Source of the DNA: UBA11524 sp963590165
Lineage (GTDB): Bacteria; Bacillota; Clostridia; Christensenellales; Aristaeellaceae
Assembly: GCA_963590165.1 (NCBI GenBank)
Contig: CAVANO010000012.1
Location: 24,189-88,188, forward strand
DNA length: 64,000 nt
Direction: 5' to 3'
Under the pieces are notes generated by a model that was not told the origin of the DNA, searched no databases, and saw only the letters and a program-made list of their open reading frames with translations. A program made the position numbers and the translations under genes. Position 1 is the stretch's first letter. Each line of letters opens with the position of its first letter. This document shows positions 40,921 to 49,795 of the stretch, in pieces.

Positions 40921-42273
40921 ATGTCAGAATACAGAGCCGTAACACCGCCGAACAGCGTGGAAGCGGAGCAATCCGTCCTCGGCGCCATGATGCAGGATGC
41001 CAATGCCGTCCTGCAGGCAGTGGAGGCACTTGTGCCGGAAGACTTCTATCAGCCGGCTCATCGCGCCATCTATGAAGCCATGGTTCACTTGAGCCGGAAT
41101 CACAGTCCCGTCGATGTCGTGACGGTCGATACCGAGCTGACGCGCCGCGGCATGCTTGAGGGGGTCGGCGGCACGGAGTACCTGATGCGGCTGATGAGCT
41201 TCGTGCCCACGACCGCGAATGTCAAGGCGTATATCACGCTGGTGCTGGAGAAATCAACGCTGCGCAAGCTCATCAAAGCATCGCAGGAGATTTCACAGGA
41301 ATGCTACAGCCAGCAGAATCCCCTGCAGGAAACCTTGGGGCACGCGGAGAAGGCGATTTTCGATATCGTCATGAACCGCTCCTCCGGCGAAAGCCTGATG
41401 CACGTCAAAGAAGTGCTCTACAAGACGTACGCCAACATCGAGGAGCTCGCCAAACTCAAAGGGCAGGTATCCGGCGTGCCGACCGGCTTCACACAGTTGG
41501 ATGGGCTGCTGACAGGTCTGCACGGAGGCGAGCTGATTATCGTCGGTGCACGTCCGTCCATGGGTAAAACGTCCTTCGCCATGAACATCGCGACCCACGC
41601 GGGGCTGTACGCAAACAAGAGCGTTGCCGTGTTCTCGCTGGAAATGCCGCGCGAGCAGATTGCACTGCGTATGCTGTGTTCTGATGCGCGCGTCGACATG
41701 CAGAAGGTGCGCCGCGGCATGCTTGCCTCGGACGACTGGATGCGGCTGGCGAAATCCATCGGTCCGATGTCGAACGCACCGATTTACATCGATGACACGG
41801 CAGGCATCACGCCGACGCAGCTCCGTTCGCGCTGCCGCCGCCTGATGATGGATAAGGGGCTCGACCTGATTATTGTCGACTATCTGGGTCTTATGCACGC
41901 CGACGGCAAGACGGAAAACCGTCAGCTGGAGGTCAGCGAAATCAGCCGTCAGCTCAAGGCCATCGCGCTGGAACTGAAGGTGCCGCTGATTGCCTGCGCC
42001 CAGTTGTCCCGTGCATCGACGACGCGCGACAATAAGCGTCCGGCCTTGTCTGACCTGCGCGACTCCGGCTCCATCGAGCAGGATGCCGATGTCGTTATGT
42101 TTATCCACCGCGAGGCGTATTACAACCCCGAAACTGAGGACAAGAACGTCGGCGAAATCATTGTCGCCAAGCAGAGAAACGGCCCGCTGAACACCGTCAA
42201 GGTCGCGTGGCTGAGCGAATATACAACGTATGCAGACCTTCCGCCATCAGCAGAACAGGGCGGAGGATTCTAA
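40921..42273 (+). CDS. dnaB: Replicative DNA helicase
   Basis: 450 residues, full length. The N-terminal domain (PPNSVEAEQSVLGAMMQD) contacts primase; the RecA-like motor has Walker A GARPSMGKTSFA near 209-220, SLEMPREQ, the Walker B region LDLIIVDYLGLMHADG and GSIEQDADVVMFIHRE with the arginine-finger region after it. It unwinds DNA at the replication fork as a hexamer. AGGAGAGGAAG stands rather far (about 14 bases) from the ATG. It follows rplI in the order seen in most Firmicutes. Confidence 0.97.
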   Translation: MSEYRAVTPPNSVEAEQSVLGAMMQDANAVLQAVEALVPEDFYQPAHRAIYEAMVHLSRNHSPVDVVTVDTELTRRGMLEGVGGTEYLMRLMSFVPTTANVKAYITLVLEKSTLRKLIKASQEISQECYSQQNPLQETLGHAEKAIFDIVMNRSSGESLMHVKEVLYKTYANIEELAKLKGQVSGVPTGFTQLDGLLTGLHGGELIIVGARPSMGKTSFAMNIATHAGLYANKSVAVFSLEMPREQIALRMLCSDARVDMQKVRRGMLASDDWMRLAKSIGPMSNAPIYIDDTAGITPTQLRSRCRRLMMDKGLDLIIVDYLGLMHADGKTENRQLEVSEISRQLKAIALELKVPLIACAQLSRASTTRDNKRPALSDLRDSGSIEQDADVVMFIHREAYYNPETEDKNVGEIIVAKQRNGPLNTVKVAWLSEYTTYADLPPSAEQGGGF

Positions 42274-42292
42274 ATGAACCGGAGGCAACGAT

Positions 42293-43258
42293 ATGACGGT
42301 CAGCGAGCTGTATAACAACCTGCGCATCACGGAATTCCTGCTTGTCCGCTCCGCGGATGTCAGGACGGACAAGAACAACCGCCCCTATCTGGACATGATG
42401 CTGGCGGACAAGACCGGCGAAATCAACGCCAAGCAATGGGAATGGAACGACTTGATGGTCGCGCCCAAGCAGGGCAGCGTGCTGAAAGTTCGCGGGACGG
42501 TGCAGGAGTACAACGGGCGCAAGCAGCTGCGCATTGAGCAAATGCGTGCCGCGCTGCCGCAGGACGGTGTCGATATGACGACGCTCGTTGCGTCCGCGCC
42601 GGAAAAGCCGGATATCATGCGCCGGCAGATTGATGACACGGTTGATGCGTTCCAGTCAGAAGATCTCCGGAAAATCGTCCGCGAAATGCTGCGGATGACC
42701 GGCGACAAGCTCGAATGGTTCCCTGCAGCGCAGCGGCTGCACCATGCCGAGCGCTCCGGACTGCTCCATCATACGACGAGCATGCTCAATCTCGCTAAGC
42801 ATGTTGTAGCGGCTTATCCCTTCCTCAATGCTGATTTGCTGTATGCCGGCGTCATCCTGCACGACCTGTGCAAGACGACCGAGATGATCAGCGATGAAAC
42901 GGGCACGGTGAGCGACTACTCCGCAGACGGATTGCTCATCGGTCACCTCGTGCGCTGCGTCACGAGAATCGAGGAGGCAGCCAAAAATGTCGGCGTGACC
43001 GGCGAAACCGTCCTGCTGCTGGAGCACATGGTGCTTTCACATCACAGCATTCCGGAATACGGCAGTCCGAAGCCGCCGATGTTCCCCGAAGCCGAGGTGC
43101 TGGCGCGCATCGATGATCTGGATGCGAAAATGAACGAGATGCAGGGCATCCTGTCGCGCATTCCGGCCGGTACGTTCTCCGAAAAGGTCTGGAGCCTTGA
43201 CAGAAGGCTGTATCACCCGAACTATGACGCACTTGATTCTGACAATCAGGCAGAATAA
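42293..43258 (+). CDS. yhaM: YhaM-type 3'-5' exoribonuclease (OB-fold + HD domain)
   Basis: 321 residues. An N-terminal OB fold (about 1-95; LADKTGEINAKQWEW) precedes an HD phosphohydrolase domain (about 145-290) with HHAERSGLLHHT, the metal-binding HD in AGVILHDLCKT, and LLLEHMVLSHHSIPEYGS, which matches the YhaM/CBF1 family. It trims 3' ends of RNA in Gram-positive bacteria. The ATG follows CCGGAGGC and lies 19 bases after dnaB. Confidence 0.92.
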   Translation: MTVSELYNNLRITEFLLVRSADVRTDKNNRPYLDMMLADKTGEINAKQWEWNDLMVAPKQGSVLKVRGTVQEYNGRKQLRIEQMRAALPQDGVDMTTLVASAPEKPDIMRRQIDDTVDAFQSEDLRKIVREMLRMTGDKLEWFPAAQRLHHAERSGLLHHTTSMLNLAKHVVAAYPFLNADLLYAGVILHDLCKTTEMISDETGTVSDYSADGLLIGHLVRCVTRIEEAAKNVGVTGETVLLLEHMVLSHHSIPEYGSPKPPMFPEAEVLARIDDLDAKMNEMQGILSRIPAGTFSEKVWSLDRRLYHPNYDALDSDNQAE

Positions 43259-43289
43259 CAGACAAAGGTCGATCAAGGAGGGAACAACG

Positions 43290-44138
43290 ATGAAAAAGAC
43301 GATTCGAATCGCCGCGATGCTCAGCGCATGCGCCCTGCTGCTGGCAGGCTGCTCAAGCGAGCCGCAGACGCAGTACTCCATCAACGTGCAGACATCCGGT
43401 CAGCAGACGACCGGTTCCGGCTTGACGGACGGCGAGACGGTTTCTGATGACTACAATCCGGAGTCGGAAGAGGACGATTATGTGCCTGAATCCGAGGAAG
43501 AGGTCACGGAGGACAATGTTATCGAACTGCCGAGCATCGTCACGCAGGCGCCGACCGCCACGCCGATTCCGGTGATTTCCGGTCAGTATGCCGGTGCAAC
43601 GCCGATTGTGGTGGATCCGATTGACAAGCCGACCGCCACGCCTGTGCCTGCGCTTGTGTTCTCCTATTCGACCTACACGGTTGACAACCTCGGTCTGACC
43701 TTCGAGGCGCCGATGGGCTGGACAGCCGACACGACGCAGCTGAACACCTACATCCTGCGCAACCCGGACACGCGCGCGGATTACGCCGCGACGCTGACCA
43801 TCACGGCGAACAGCACCAATGTCGAGTACACAACGGACATGCTGGCGGCAGAAGTCACCGCGATGCTCAACAGCGTCAAGGAAGCCGGTTTCAGCAAGTA
43901 CAGCCCGTCCAACACTGCGACGCGCAAGGGGCTGTTCATGGGTGCAACCGGCGTCTATGCCAACTACACCGGCACGCTGACCGACGGCACGGAAATCGCG
44001 GGACGTCTCGCGGCGTTCTACAAGAATGCGGTCCTCTATACGGTTCACCTGACGTATCCGAAGGCATACACGGACACCTACAAGGATAAGGTGTACGACC
44101 ATCTGCGCGATACGCTCAAACTGGTCACGGCGCAGTAA
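43290..44138 (+). CDS. Lipoprotein with acidic/TP-rich linker and PsbP/DcrB-like domain
   Basis: 282 residues. A signal peptide II ends in the lipobox LLAGC (Cys21), so it should be anchored to the outer face of the membrane. A disordered stretch follows, with repeated acidic SEED/ESEEE runs (about 60-85) and two PTATP-type segments. From about residue 135 a compact domain (NLGLTFEAPMGWTADTTQ ... FYKNAVLYTVHLTYP) looks like the PsbP/DcrB fold. Function unknown. It lies 31 bases after yhaM with AAGGAGGG before the start. Confidence 0.8.
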   Translation: MKKTIRIAAMLSACALLLAGCSSEPQTQYSINVQTSGQQTTGSGLTDGETVSDDYNPESEEDDYVPESEEEVTEDNVIELPSIVTQAPTATPIPVISGQYAGATPIVVDPIDKPTATPVPALVFSYSTYTVDNLGLTFEAPMGWTADTTQLNTYILRNPDTRADYAATLTITANSTNVEYTTDMLAAEVTAMLNSVKEAGFSKYSPSNTATRKGLFMGATGVYANYTGTLTDGTEIAGRLAAFYKNAVLYTVHLTYPKAYTDTYKDKVYDHLRDTLKLVTAQ

Positions 44139-44143
44139 ACCGC

Positions 44144-44614
44144 ATGAGCATTTCAGAGCGCGAAAAGACAGCGGTTCGCCTGTTTGCCTCGGGTGCAAAC
44201 TGTGCGCAGGCGGTGTTGATGACGTATGCCGATGTCGCCGGTCTGACAAAGGAGCAGGCGGCGCGTGTGTCGTGCGGCTTAGGCGGCGGCATCGGGCGGC
44301 TGCGGGACAACTGCGGCGCGTTCTCGGCGGCGGTGATGCTCTGCGCATCGCTTGAGGGCGAGGACGGCGCGAAGAAGGAGCATCGTCCGCAGACCTATGC
44401 GCGCGTGCAGCGGGTGTATCGGGAATTCATTGCAGAAAACGGCAGCATCTGCTGCGCTGAGTTGCTTGGGCGCGAAAAGAAGCCGGAGAACCCCGCGCCG
44501 GATGCGCGGACAAAGTCCTATTATCAGGGTCGTCCCTGTGCGCGAATTATTCGCATGACGTGCAAAATCATTGACGAAATGATGGCGGAGCAATCCGCCG
44601 GTCAGGAGGAATGA
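44144..44614 (+). CDS. C_GCAxxG_C_C family putative redox protein
   Basis: 156 residues. The motif signature is visible: GANCAQAVLMTY (first Cys), SCGLGGGIGRLRDNCGAFSAA with the CGA element, then ICCAEL and the CARIIRMTC pair. These cysteines are thought to be redox-active or to bind metal; no reaction is established. It starts five bases after the lipoprotein stop, with no good Shine-Dalgarno, suggesting coupling, and runs into the next gene. Confidence 0.85.
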   Translation: MSISEREKTAVRLFASGANCAQAVLMTYADVAGLTKEQAARVSCGLGGGIGRLRDNCGAFSAAVMLCASLEGEDGAKKEHRPQTYARVQRVYREFIAENGSICCAELLGREKKPENPAPDARTKSYYQGRPCARIIRMTCKIIDEMMAEQSAGQEE

Positions 44615-45747
44615 TGAGAGCATTGATTCTGTCCACGCACACCGGCGGCGGACATGACACGGCGGCACGCGCGGTCAATGACGCATTGACCGTGCGCGGC
44701 GTGGAATGCCGTCTGGAGGACTGCGTGGCGTTCGGCGGTCAGAAACTGTCAACGGCGGTGTCGGATGCGTATGTAGGCTTTGTCAAGGCGGCGCCGAAAT
44801 CCTTCGGCAAGCTGTACAAATTCGCAAAGGCCATCAGTACGCCCTACGTCAAGTCGCCCGTGTACCTCTTCAACGCCGCCTACGCCGAGAAGATGGTGAA
44901 GCTGCTCGATGAATTCATGCCGGATATGGTCGTCTGCACGCACATGTTCGGCGGACAGAGCATGACGCACCTGCGCAGGCACGACGAGTACGGCGGACTG
45001 CTCGCGATGGTCATGACGGACTACACGATTCACCCGTTCATTGAGGACATCGAGTGCGACCTGCTGTTCACGACCCGCTATGCGCTGCGCACGCCGAACC
45101 GGCTGCGTCTCCCGGAAAGCGCGTATCAGTTCACAGGCATTCCGGTCAGCCTGTCCTGCCGCCCCTGCTATGACAAGCGCGCGGCGAAGGATGCCGCAGG
45201 ACTTGACCCGACGCGGCAGGAGGTGCTGCTCGTCAGCGGCAGCATGGGCGCGGGCGATTTGCCGGGGCTGATTGGCCGGATTCTGCCGGTGCTGGGCGGC
45301 AATGACCATCTGTCGGTCGTCTGCGGCAGCAATGAGGCAGCCATGCAGCAGGCACGCGAGGAATTCGGGCATGACATGCGCGTTTCCGTCTGGGGACAGG
45401 TCAATCCGCTGACACCGCTGATGGCGGCAGCAGATGTGCTCGTCACTAAATCCGGCGGACTGACCTCCACCGAGGCGATGACCATCGGCACGGCGATTGT
45501 GGTTGCACATCCGATTGCCGGCTGCGAGACGGAAAACGCCAGAATGATGGAGGAAAAGGGGCTGGCGCTCTGGGCACATGAGGATGAGGAGCTCGCTCCA
45601 AAGGTAAGCTGGCTGCTGCGCAATCCGGCGGAGCGGGAAAAGCTGATTGCCCATCAGCGCGCGTTCATTGACCCCGACTGTGCGCTGCATATCGCCGACA
45701 TCCTGATTCAAAAAACCGCCGAGCGGATGGGCAGAAGACCACAGTAA
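44614..45747 (+). CDS. MGDG-synthase-type (GT28) glycosyltransferase, probable diacylglycerol glycosyltransferase
   Basis: 377 residues. The N-terminal half matches the MGDG_synth family: LILSTHTGGGHDTAARAVNDAL, then DMVVCTHMFGGQ and MVMTDYTIHPFIEDIECD; the C-terminal half is the UDP-sugar-binding Rossmann domain with LLVSGSMGAGDL and TKSGGLTSTEAM. It should transfer glucose or galactose to diacylglycerol, making glycolipid for the membrane or a lipoteichoic acid anchor. ATGATG follows AGGAGGA immediately; the second ATG (44614) has the more workable spacing. Confidence 0.9.
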   Translation: MRALILSTHTGGGHDTAARAVNDALTVRGVECRLEDCVAFGGQKLSTAVSDAYVGFVKAAPKSFGKLYKFAKAISTPYVKSPVYLFNAAYAEKMVKLLDEFMPDMVVCTHMFGGQSMTHLRRHDEYGGLLAMVMTDYTIHPFIEDIECDLLFTTRYALRTPNRLRLPESAYQFTGIPVSLSCRPCYDKRAAKDAAGLDPTRQEVLLVSGSMGAGDLPGLIGRILPVLGGNDHLSVVCGSNEAAMQQAREEFGHDMRVSVWGQVNPLTPLMAAADVLVTKSGGLTSTEAMTIGTAIVVAHPIAGCETENARMMEEKGLALWAHEDEELAPKVSWLLRNPAEREKLIAHQRAFIDPDCALHIADILIQKTAERMGRRPQ

Positions 45748-45760
45748 GCGCCGCAATCGA

Positions 45761-45784
45761 AAAATTTGGAAAAATCCAAATTTT
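45761..45784 (+). terminator. AT-rich hairpin after the glycolipid glycosyltransferase
   Basis: AAAATTTGGA (45761-45770), AAAA loop, TCCAAATTTT (45775-45784). The 3' arm supplies the T run; the stem is weak but perfect. Confidence 0.5.
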
Positions 45785-45797
45785 GTACGAAAAATGC

Positions 45798-45826
45798 TTG
45801 ACGAACGCACCAAAAAATAATAATAT
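45798..45826 (+). promoter_or_regulatory. Promoter of the unknown gene at 45860
   Basis: TTGACG (45798-45803), 17 bases, TAATAT (45821-45826), inside an unusually AT-rich stretch. Confidence 0.65.
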
Positions 45827-45859
45827 ATTAGGTGTGTTTGTTAAGAGGAGGGAAGGAGC

Positions 45860-46438
45860 ATGTATATGGTGGAATACGAAGGGGCGATCCCCGTTTTTGC
45901 CTATGCATATCTTTCCCATGAGCGCGTCTGGAGCGGGCCGAGAGCCTTCCGCATCACCATTTATCAGGATGATACGCTGATGTTCCGCACGTTCAACGAG
46001 CGCGAGGAGATTCTCGAGAGCGATTTCTTTCATCTCGCACCCGGTACGGCATCGCGGCTCAGCGAGCAGATTGACCATGAAGGCTGGTGGATGGGCACAG
46101 TGCCGCTGCTGATTCAGGCAGACAGCAAGCCGAGAAGCACGAGCCTGTTCGGTTTCGCGGGACATCCGATGTTCCGCTGTGAAGATCTGAGCAGCATGAT
46201 TGTCCGTGATTTCGGCAGTCACCGCGGTCAGCTCGCACGCGGGCTGTATTTCATGCTGGAGAACACCGCCATCCTGCTGCGCCAGAGCAATCTGGAGCTG
46301 CGGACGGATCGCTTTCAGTGGGATTGGGGCAAGGCAAGCCTGTTTGAGCCTGAATATGCCCCGAAGGAAATGACAACGCCGAATCCGCCTCAGCGCTTTG
46401 AGGAGGACGGCGAAAACGGCGCAACGCGCGCCGGATAA
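45860..46438 (+). CDS. Unknown cytoplasmic protein, monocistronic
   Basis: 192 residues, not recognised. No signal peptide or transmembrane helix. The first 140 residues look like mixed alpha/beta (VEYEGAIPVFAYAYLSHERV, RITIYQDDTLMFRTFNERE, IDHEGWWMGTVPLLIQ), and the tail after 165 is proline- and glutamate-rich and probably disordered. GAGGAGGGAAGGAGC precedes the ATG, a strong ribosome site. It has its own promoter and terminator, so it is a separate unit and not an appendage of the dnaB operon. Confidence 0.7.
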   Translation: MYMVEYEGAIPVFAYAYLSHERVWSGPRAFRITIYQDDTLMFRTFNEREEILESDFFHLAPGTASRLSEQIDHEGWWMGTVPLLIQADSKPRSTSLFGFAGHPMFRCEDLSSMIVRDFGSHRGQLARGLYFMLENTAILLRQSNLELRTDRFQWDWGKASLFEPEYAPKEMTTPNPPQRFEEDGENGATRAG

Positions 46439-46447
46439 AGCAACAAT

Positions 46448-46510
46448 AAACGGCAGAACGGCTCCGGCGCACGCACTATGCGCTTTCCCGGCGCATGTCT
46501 GCCGTTTTTT
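46448..46510 (+). terminator. Terminator after the unknown gene at 45860
   Basis: AAACGGCAGA (46448-46457) pairs with TCTGCCGTTT (46498-46507), with inner GC-rich pairing, followed by a T run. Confidence 0.75.
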
Positions 46511-46560
46511 GTATGGAAGATAAACAGCCAATACCTTAACGAAAGAGGAGGCGCATACCC

Positions 46561-48237
46561 ATGAACGAAGAACAATTCATTCAGGAACGCTACCAGTCCT
46601 GGCTTCGCTGCCCGGGCATGAACGAGGAGCTCCGCAGTCAGCTGCCACAGCTTTCCCCCGATGAGCTGCATGACAGCTTCTACCGCAGCCTTGCATTCGG
46701 CACGGGCGGTCTGCGCGGCGTGCTGGGCGTAGGCGAAAACCGGATGAACCTCTATACCGTGTCGAAAGCGACGCGCGGTCTGGGGCACTATCTGCTGGAG
46801 AATGAGGAGCATCCCTCCTGCGCCGTCAGCTGCGACAGCCGCATTCACAGCCGCGATTTTGCCGAGCTGACTGCCGCAACGCTTGCGGAAATGGGCATCC
46901 GCGTGTACCTTTACCGGACGCTGATGCCGACACCCATGCTGTCCTACGCCGTGCGCCATCTGCACACCAGCGCAGGCGTCATGGTGACAGCGAGTCACAA
47001 TCCGGCGAAATTCAACGGCTACAAGGTCTATGGCGCGGACGGCTGCCAGATTACCATCGAGGCGGCAGACCGGATTTACGCGCACATTGCCGCCGAGCAG
47101 ACGCTTCAGCCGCATCTGCCGTCTTTCAAGGCGTATCTTGACAGCGGCATGGTCACCTACATCGATGACGAAACCATCGAGAGCTACTATCAGGCGATTG
47201 ACAAGCTGCGCATCGCGCCGAGCACCGAGCCGCTGCACATCGTCTACAGCCCCCTGAACGGTACGGGCAATGTGCCTGTCCGCGAAATGCTGCACCGGCT
47301 GGGCAATGTGCAGGTCGATGTCGTGGCGGAGCAGGAGCTGCCGGACGGTCATTTTCCGACATGCCCATACCCGAATCCCGAAATCCGCGCGGCAATGAAG
47401 CTGGCAATTGACAAGGCGATTGCGGTTCAGGCGGATTTGTGCGTCGCGACCGACCCCGACTGCGACCGCATCGGCGCGGGTGTGCGTCAGGGCGACACGG
47501 TCACGCTGATTTCCGGCAATGACATGGGCGTGCTGCTGCTGGACTACGTGTGCAGCCACCGCAAGAACGATGTCGACGCGCTGCCGCCTGTCGCTGTCAA
47601 GACCATCGTCACCACGGAGATGGCGGTGCCAATCTGCAAAAAGTACGGCGTGGAGTTGCGCAATGTGCTGACCGGCTTCAAGTTCATCGGCGAGCAAATC
47701 GGCAAGCTCGAGGCGGAAGGTCATGCGGAGCGGTACATCTTCGGCTTCGAGGAGAGCTACGGCTATCTTTCCGGCACGGACGTGCGCGACAAGGATGCTG
47801 TCAACGCGGCAGTACTCGTCTGCGAGATGGCGGCAAATTACAAAGCGCAGGGCATGACGCTGCTGGACAAGCTGAACGCACTGCGGCAGGAGTTCGGCTT
47901 CTACGGGCAGCGTCTGCTGACGTTCGAGTACGAGGGCGAGGCAGGCGCGGCGACCATGGCAGGCATCATGAAGCACCTGCGTGCACCGCTTGATTCCTTC
48001 AGCGAGGATGAATTCAAAACGGCATCGCGGATTGACTACCAGAACGATGAAACCGGTCTGCCCAAGAGCGATGTGCTGTCCTTCGCGCTGGCAGACGGCT
48101 GCAAGATCATCGTTCGTCCATCCGGCACGGAGCCGAAGCTCAAGGCGTATCTGTTTGCCCGCGGCGAGGATCAGGCATCCGCCGAAAATCACCTTGATGC
48201 GCTGGAAACCATCATGAACGGCTATTGCAAGGCATAA
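46561..48237 (+). CDS. pgcA: Phospho-sugar mutase (phosphoglucomutase, PgcA-like)
   Basis: 558 residues, the length of the PgcA/PMM2 type. Features: GTGGLRGVLGVGENRMN at the N-terminus, the phosphoserine loop TASHNPAKFNGYK near 140-152, the Mg2+ loop ATDPDCDRIG near 299-308, the sugar loop GFEESYGYLSG and the phosphate-binding RPSGTEPKLK near 520. It interconverts glucose-1- and glucose-6-phosphate or mannose equivalents, feeding nucleotide-sugar synthesis for envelope glycans. GAGGAGG precedes the ATG. It is monocistronic with a strong terminator. Confidence 0.93.
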   Translation: MNEEQFIQERYQSWLRCPGMNEELRSQLPQLSPDELHDSFYRSLAFGTGGLRGVLGVGENRMNLYTVSKATRGLGHYLLENEEHPSCAVSCDSRIHSRDFAELTAATLAEMGIRVYLYRTLMPTPMLSYAVRHLHTSAGVMVTASHNPAKFNGYKVYGADGCQITIEAADRIYAHIAAEQTLQPHLPSFKAYLDSGMVTYIDDETIESYYQAIDKLRIAPSTEPLHIVYSPLNGTGNVPVREMLHRLGNVQVDVVAEQELPDGHFPTCPYPNPEIRAAMKLAIDKAIAVQADLCVATDPDCDRIGAGVRQGDTVTLISGNDMGVLLLDYVCSHRKNDVDALPPVAVKTIVTTEMAVPICKKYGVELRNVLTGFKFIGEQIGKLEAEGHAERYIFGFEESYGYLSGTDVRDKDAVNAAVLVCEMAANYKAQGMTLLDKLNALRQEFGFYGQRLLTFEYEGEAGAATMAGIMKHLRAPLDSFSEDEFKTASRIDYQNDETGLPKSDVLSFALADGCKIIVRPSGTEPKLKAYLFARGEDQASAENHLDALETIMNGYCKA

Positions 48238-48252
48238 CGAACGAAAATAATA

Positions 48253-48286
48253 CAGGCTGGCTGGAAACGGTCAGCCTGCTTTTTTT
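48253..48286 (+). terminator. Terminator of pgcA
   Basis: CAGGCTG (48253-48259) and CAGCCTG (48272-48278) followed by seven T residues. Confidence 0.85.
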
Positions 48287-48409
48287 GTTTGAAAGCCGAT
48301 TTGAATAATTGCGAAGACGTTTCCGGCATATTCATCCGAAATTCATGATGAAATCATCATAAATTGCAGGAATGGCATGTAATAAATTCATGTTGATTCT
48401 CATTTTTTC

Positions 48410-48438
48410 TTGACAATTGAACGAAAACGTTTTATAAT
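48410..48438 (+). promoter_or_regulatory. Promoter of the corrinoid gene pair
   Basis: TTGACA (48410-48415), exactly 17 bases, TATAAT (48433-48438). The leader of about 50 bases is too short for a cobalamin riboswitch, and no B12-box was seen in the 250 bases before the gene. Confidence 0.82.
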
Positions 48439-48493
48439 TGATAGGACAAAAGACCAAAGAATCGGCTGCCGGACGGCTGAGAACGGGGGTACT

Positions 48494-49021
48494 ATGCAAA
48501 ACAAGCTGCATCTTTATACCGGCAACGGTCAGGGAAAGACGACGGCGGCAATGGGGCTTGCACTGCGGATGCTGGGCAGCGGCAGGCGCGTGCTCATTAC
48601 GCAGTTTTTGAAGGACGGCAGTTCCGGCGAAATGAAAGCACTCTCTGCGCTGGAAAACTGCCGCCTGCTCCTGCCGGAAACGTCAGGCAAATTCACATAC
48701 GAGATGAGCACGGCGGAAATCGAACACGAACGGCAGCAGTATGCCGCGCAAGTGCATCAGCTGATTGCCCTGCTGAATGAGGTAAAGCCGGCAATGGTCG
48801 TGCTGGATGAACTGGGCACGGCGTGCACGCTGGACATGGTCAGCAAGGCGGACGCGAAACGGCTGGTGCAGGCATCGATGGAGCTGTGCGAAACGGTCGT
48901 AACCGGCGGGCAGTCGCCGCAATGGCTGCAGGATGCCGCCGATTACTGGACGGAAATGACGCTGCACCGCCACCCGTTCGAAACGGAAGGACTGCAGGCG
49001 CGGCAAGGCATTGAATATTAA
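48494..49021 (+). CDS. cobO: Corrinoid adenosyltransferase (CobO/BtuR-CobA type)
   Basis: 175 residues. The P-loop GNGQGKTTAAMGLALRMLG at the N-terminus and the VVLDELGTACTLDMV strand (Asp-Glu) identify the CobA/BtuR family, which adds the 5'-deoxyadenosyl group of ATP to cob(I)alamin or cobyrinic acid diamide. The usual ELNxA-type segment is replaced by LDELGTA. The ATG at 48494 is preceded by CGGGGGT, only a moderate ribosome site; the frame is open back into the promoter, which cannot be coding. Confidence 0.85.
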   Translation: MQNKLHLYTGNGQGKTTAAMGLALRMLGSGRRVLITQFLKDGSSGEMKALSALENCRLLLPETSGKFTYEMSTAEIEHERQQYAAQVHQLIALLNEVKPAMVVLDELGTACTLDMVSKADAKRLVQASMELCETVVTGGQSPQWLQDAADYWTEMTLHRHPFETEGLQARQGIEY

Positions 49022-49042
49022 CGGCAGAGGAGTGTACTGCTG

Positions 49043-49744
49043 ATGGAGAAGGTTTTGATTTTCGGAAACACGCAGAAGAGCCGTGAAATGGCACAGACGA
49101 TGCGGCGCCGCGGCAAGCAGGTCATCGTCTGCGTGACTTCGGAATTCGCAAAATCAAAGCTGCCAATCGGAACGTGCTGCCAGGTCGGGCGGTTCGATGA
49201 AGGGCAGATGCTTGCCTATATTCAGCAGGCAAACCCGCGCAGGGTCATCGACGCGACGCAGCCCTATGCGGTGATGGCACAGCGGAACATTCAGCATGCC
49301 TGCGAAATGCTGAACATCGAGCATCAACGCGTGACGTTTGAAAACGAGCATGAAGTATGGCGCGAGATCGTGCAGTGGGTGGACAATCCGGCGGAAGCGA
49401 TGGCGGTCGTTTCGGCAATGAAGCAGGAAAACGTGCTGCTCGCCGGCGATTACCGCTATCTGCCGCATTATGTGCCGTTTGAGCGCAAGGAGCGGCTGTA
49501 CTGCCGCATCGTCCCGACACCCGATGCCATTTCGCTGGCGTACGAAACAGGCATTCCGCCGCAGCACATCGTCGCGGTCAACGGCCCCTACACAAAGGCA
49601 TTCAACAGCGCACTGTTCGACATGCTGAACATCGATGTGCTTGTCATGCGCGATGTGCTCCTCGGCGGTGGTCTGGCGGAGTGCGTCATTCCGGCGCTGG
49701 AGCGGCAGATGCAGGTTATCATGGTTCGGAATGAGCAGGCTTGA
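49043..49744 (+). CDS. CobK/CbiJ-like precorrin-6A reductase homologue
   Basis: 233 residues. The fold and landmarks match precorrin-6x reductases: VLIFGNTQKSREMAQTMRRRG (NADPH loop in place of GGT), RVIDATQPYAVMAQRN (family consensus DATHPYA, here Q for H), LAGDYRYLPHY and PPQHIVAVNGPYTKAFNSAL. The enzyme would reduce a corrin-ring double bond in cobalamin synthesis. The usual partner genes are absent, and the altered NADPH-binding and His positions leave open a changed function. It follows cobO by 21 bases with GGAG upstream. Confidence 0.7.
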   Translation: MEKVLIFGNTQKSREMAQTMRRRGKQVIVCVTSEFAKSKLPIGTCCQVGRFDEGQMLAYIQQANPRRVIDATQPYAVMAQRNIQHACEMLNIEHQRVTFENEHEVWREIVQWVDNPAEAMAVVSAMKQENVLLAGDYRYLPHYVPFERKERLYCRIVPTPDAISLAYETGIPPQHIVAVNGPYTKAFNSALFDMLNIDVLVMRDVLLGGGLAECVIPALERQMQVIMVRNEQA

Positions 49745-49795
49745 CGGCTGAGCTGTCCGTTCCGGCAAAAAAACAAATATTTTTTTCAATGCAGC

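Noticed and set aside
46390..48192. 600-codon minus-strand open frame opposite pgcA
   Set aside because: The pgcA protein on the plus strand has all catalytic motifs; the antisense product resembles no protein and reflects codon bias.
48300..48493. Cobalamin riboswitch before cobO
   Set aside because: The consensus promoter leaves a leader of only about 50 bases and no B12-box was seen.
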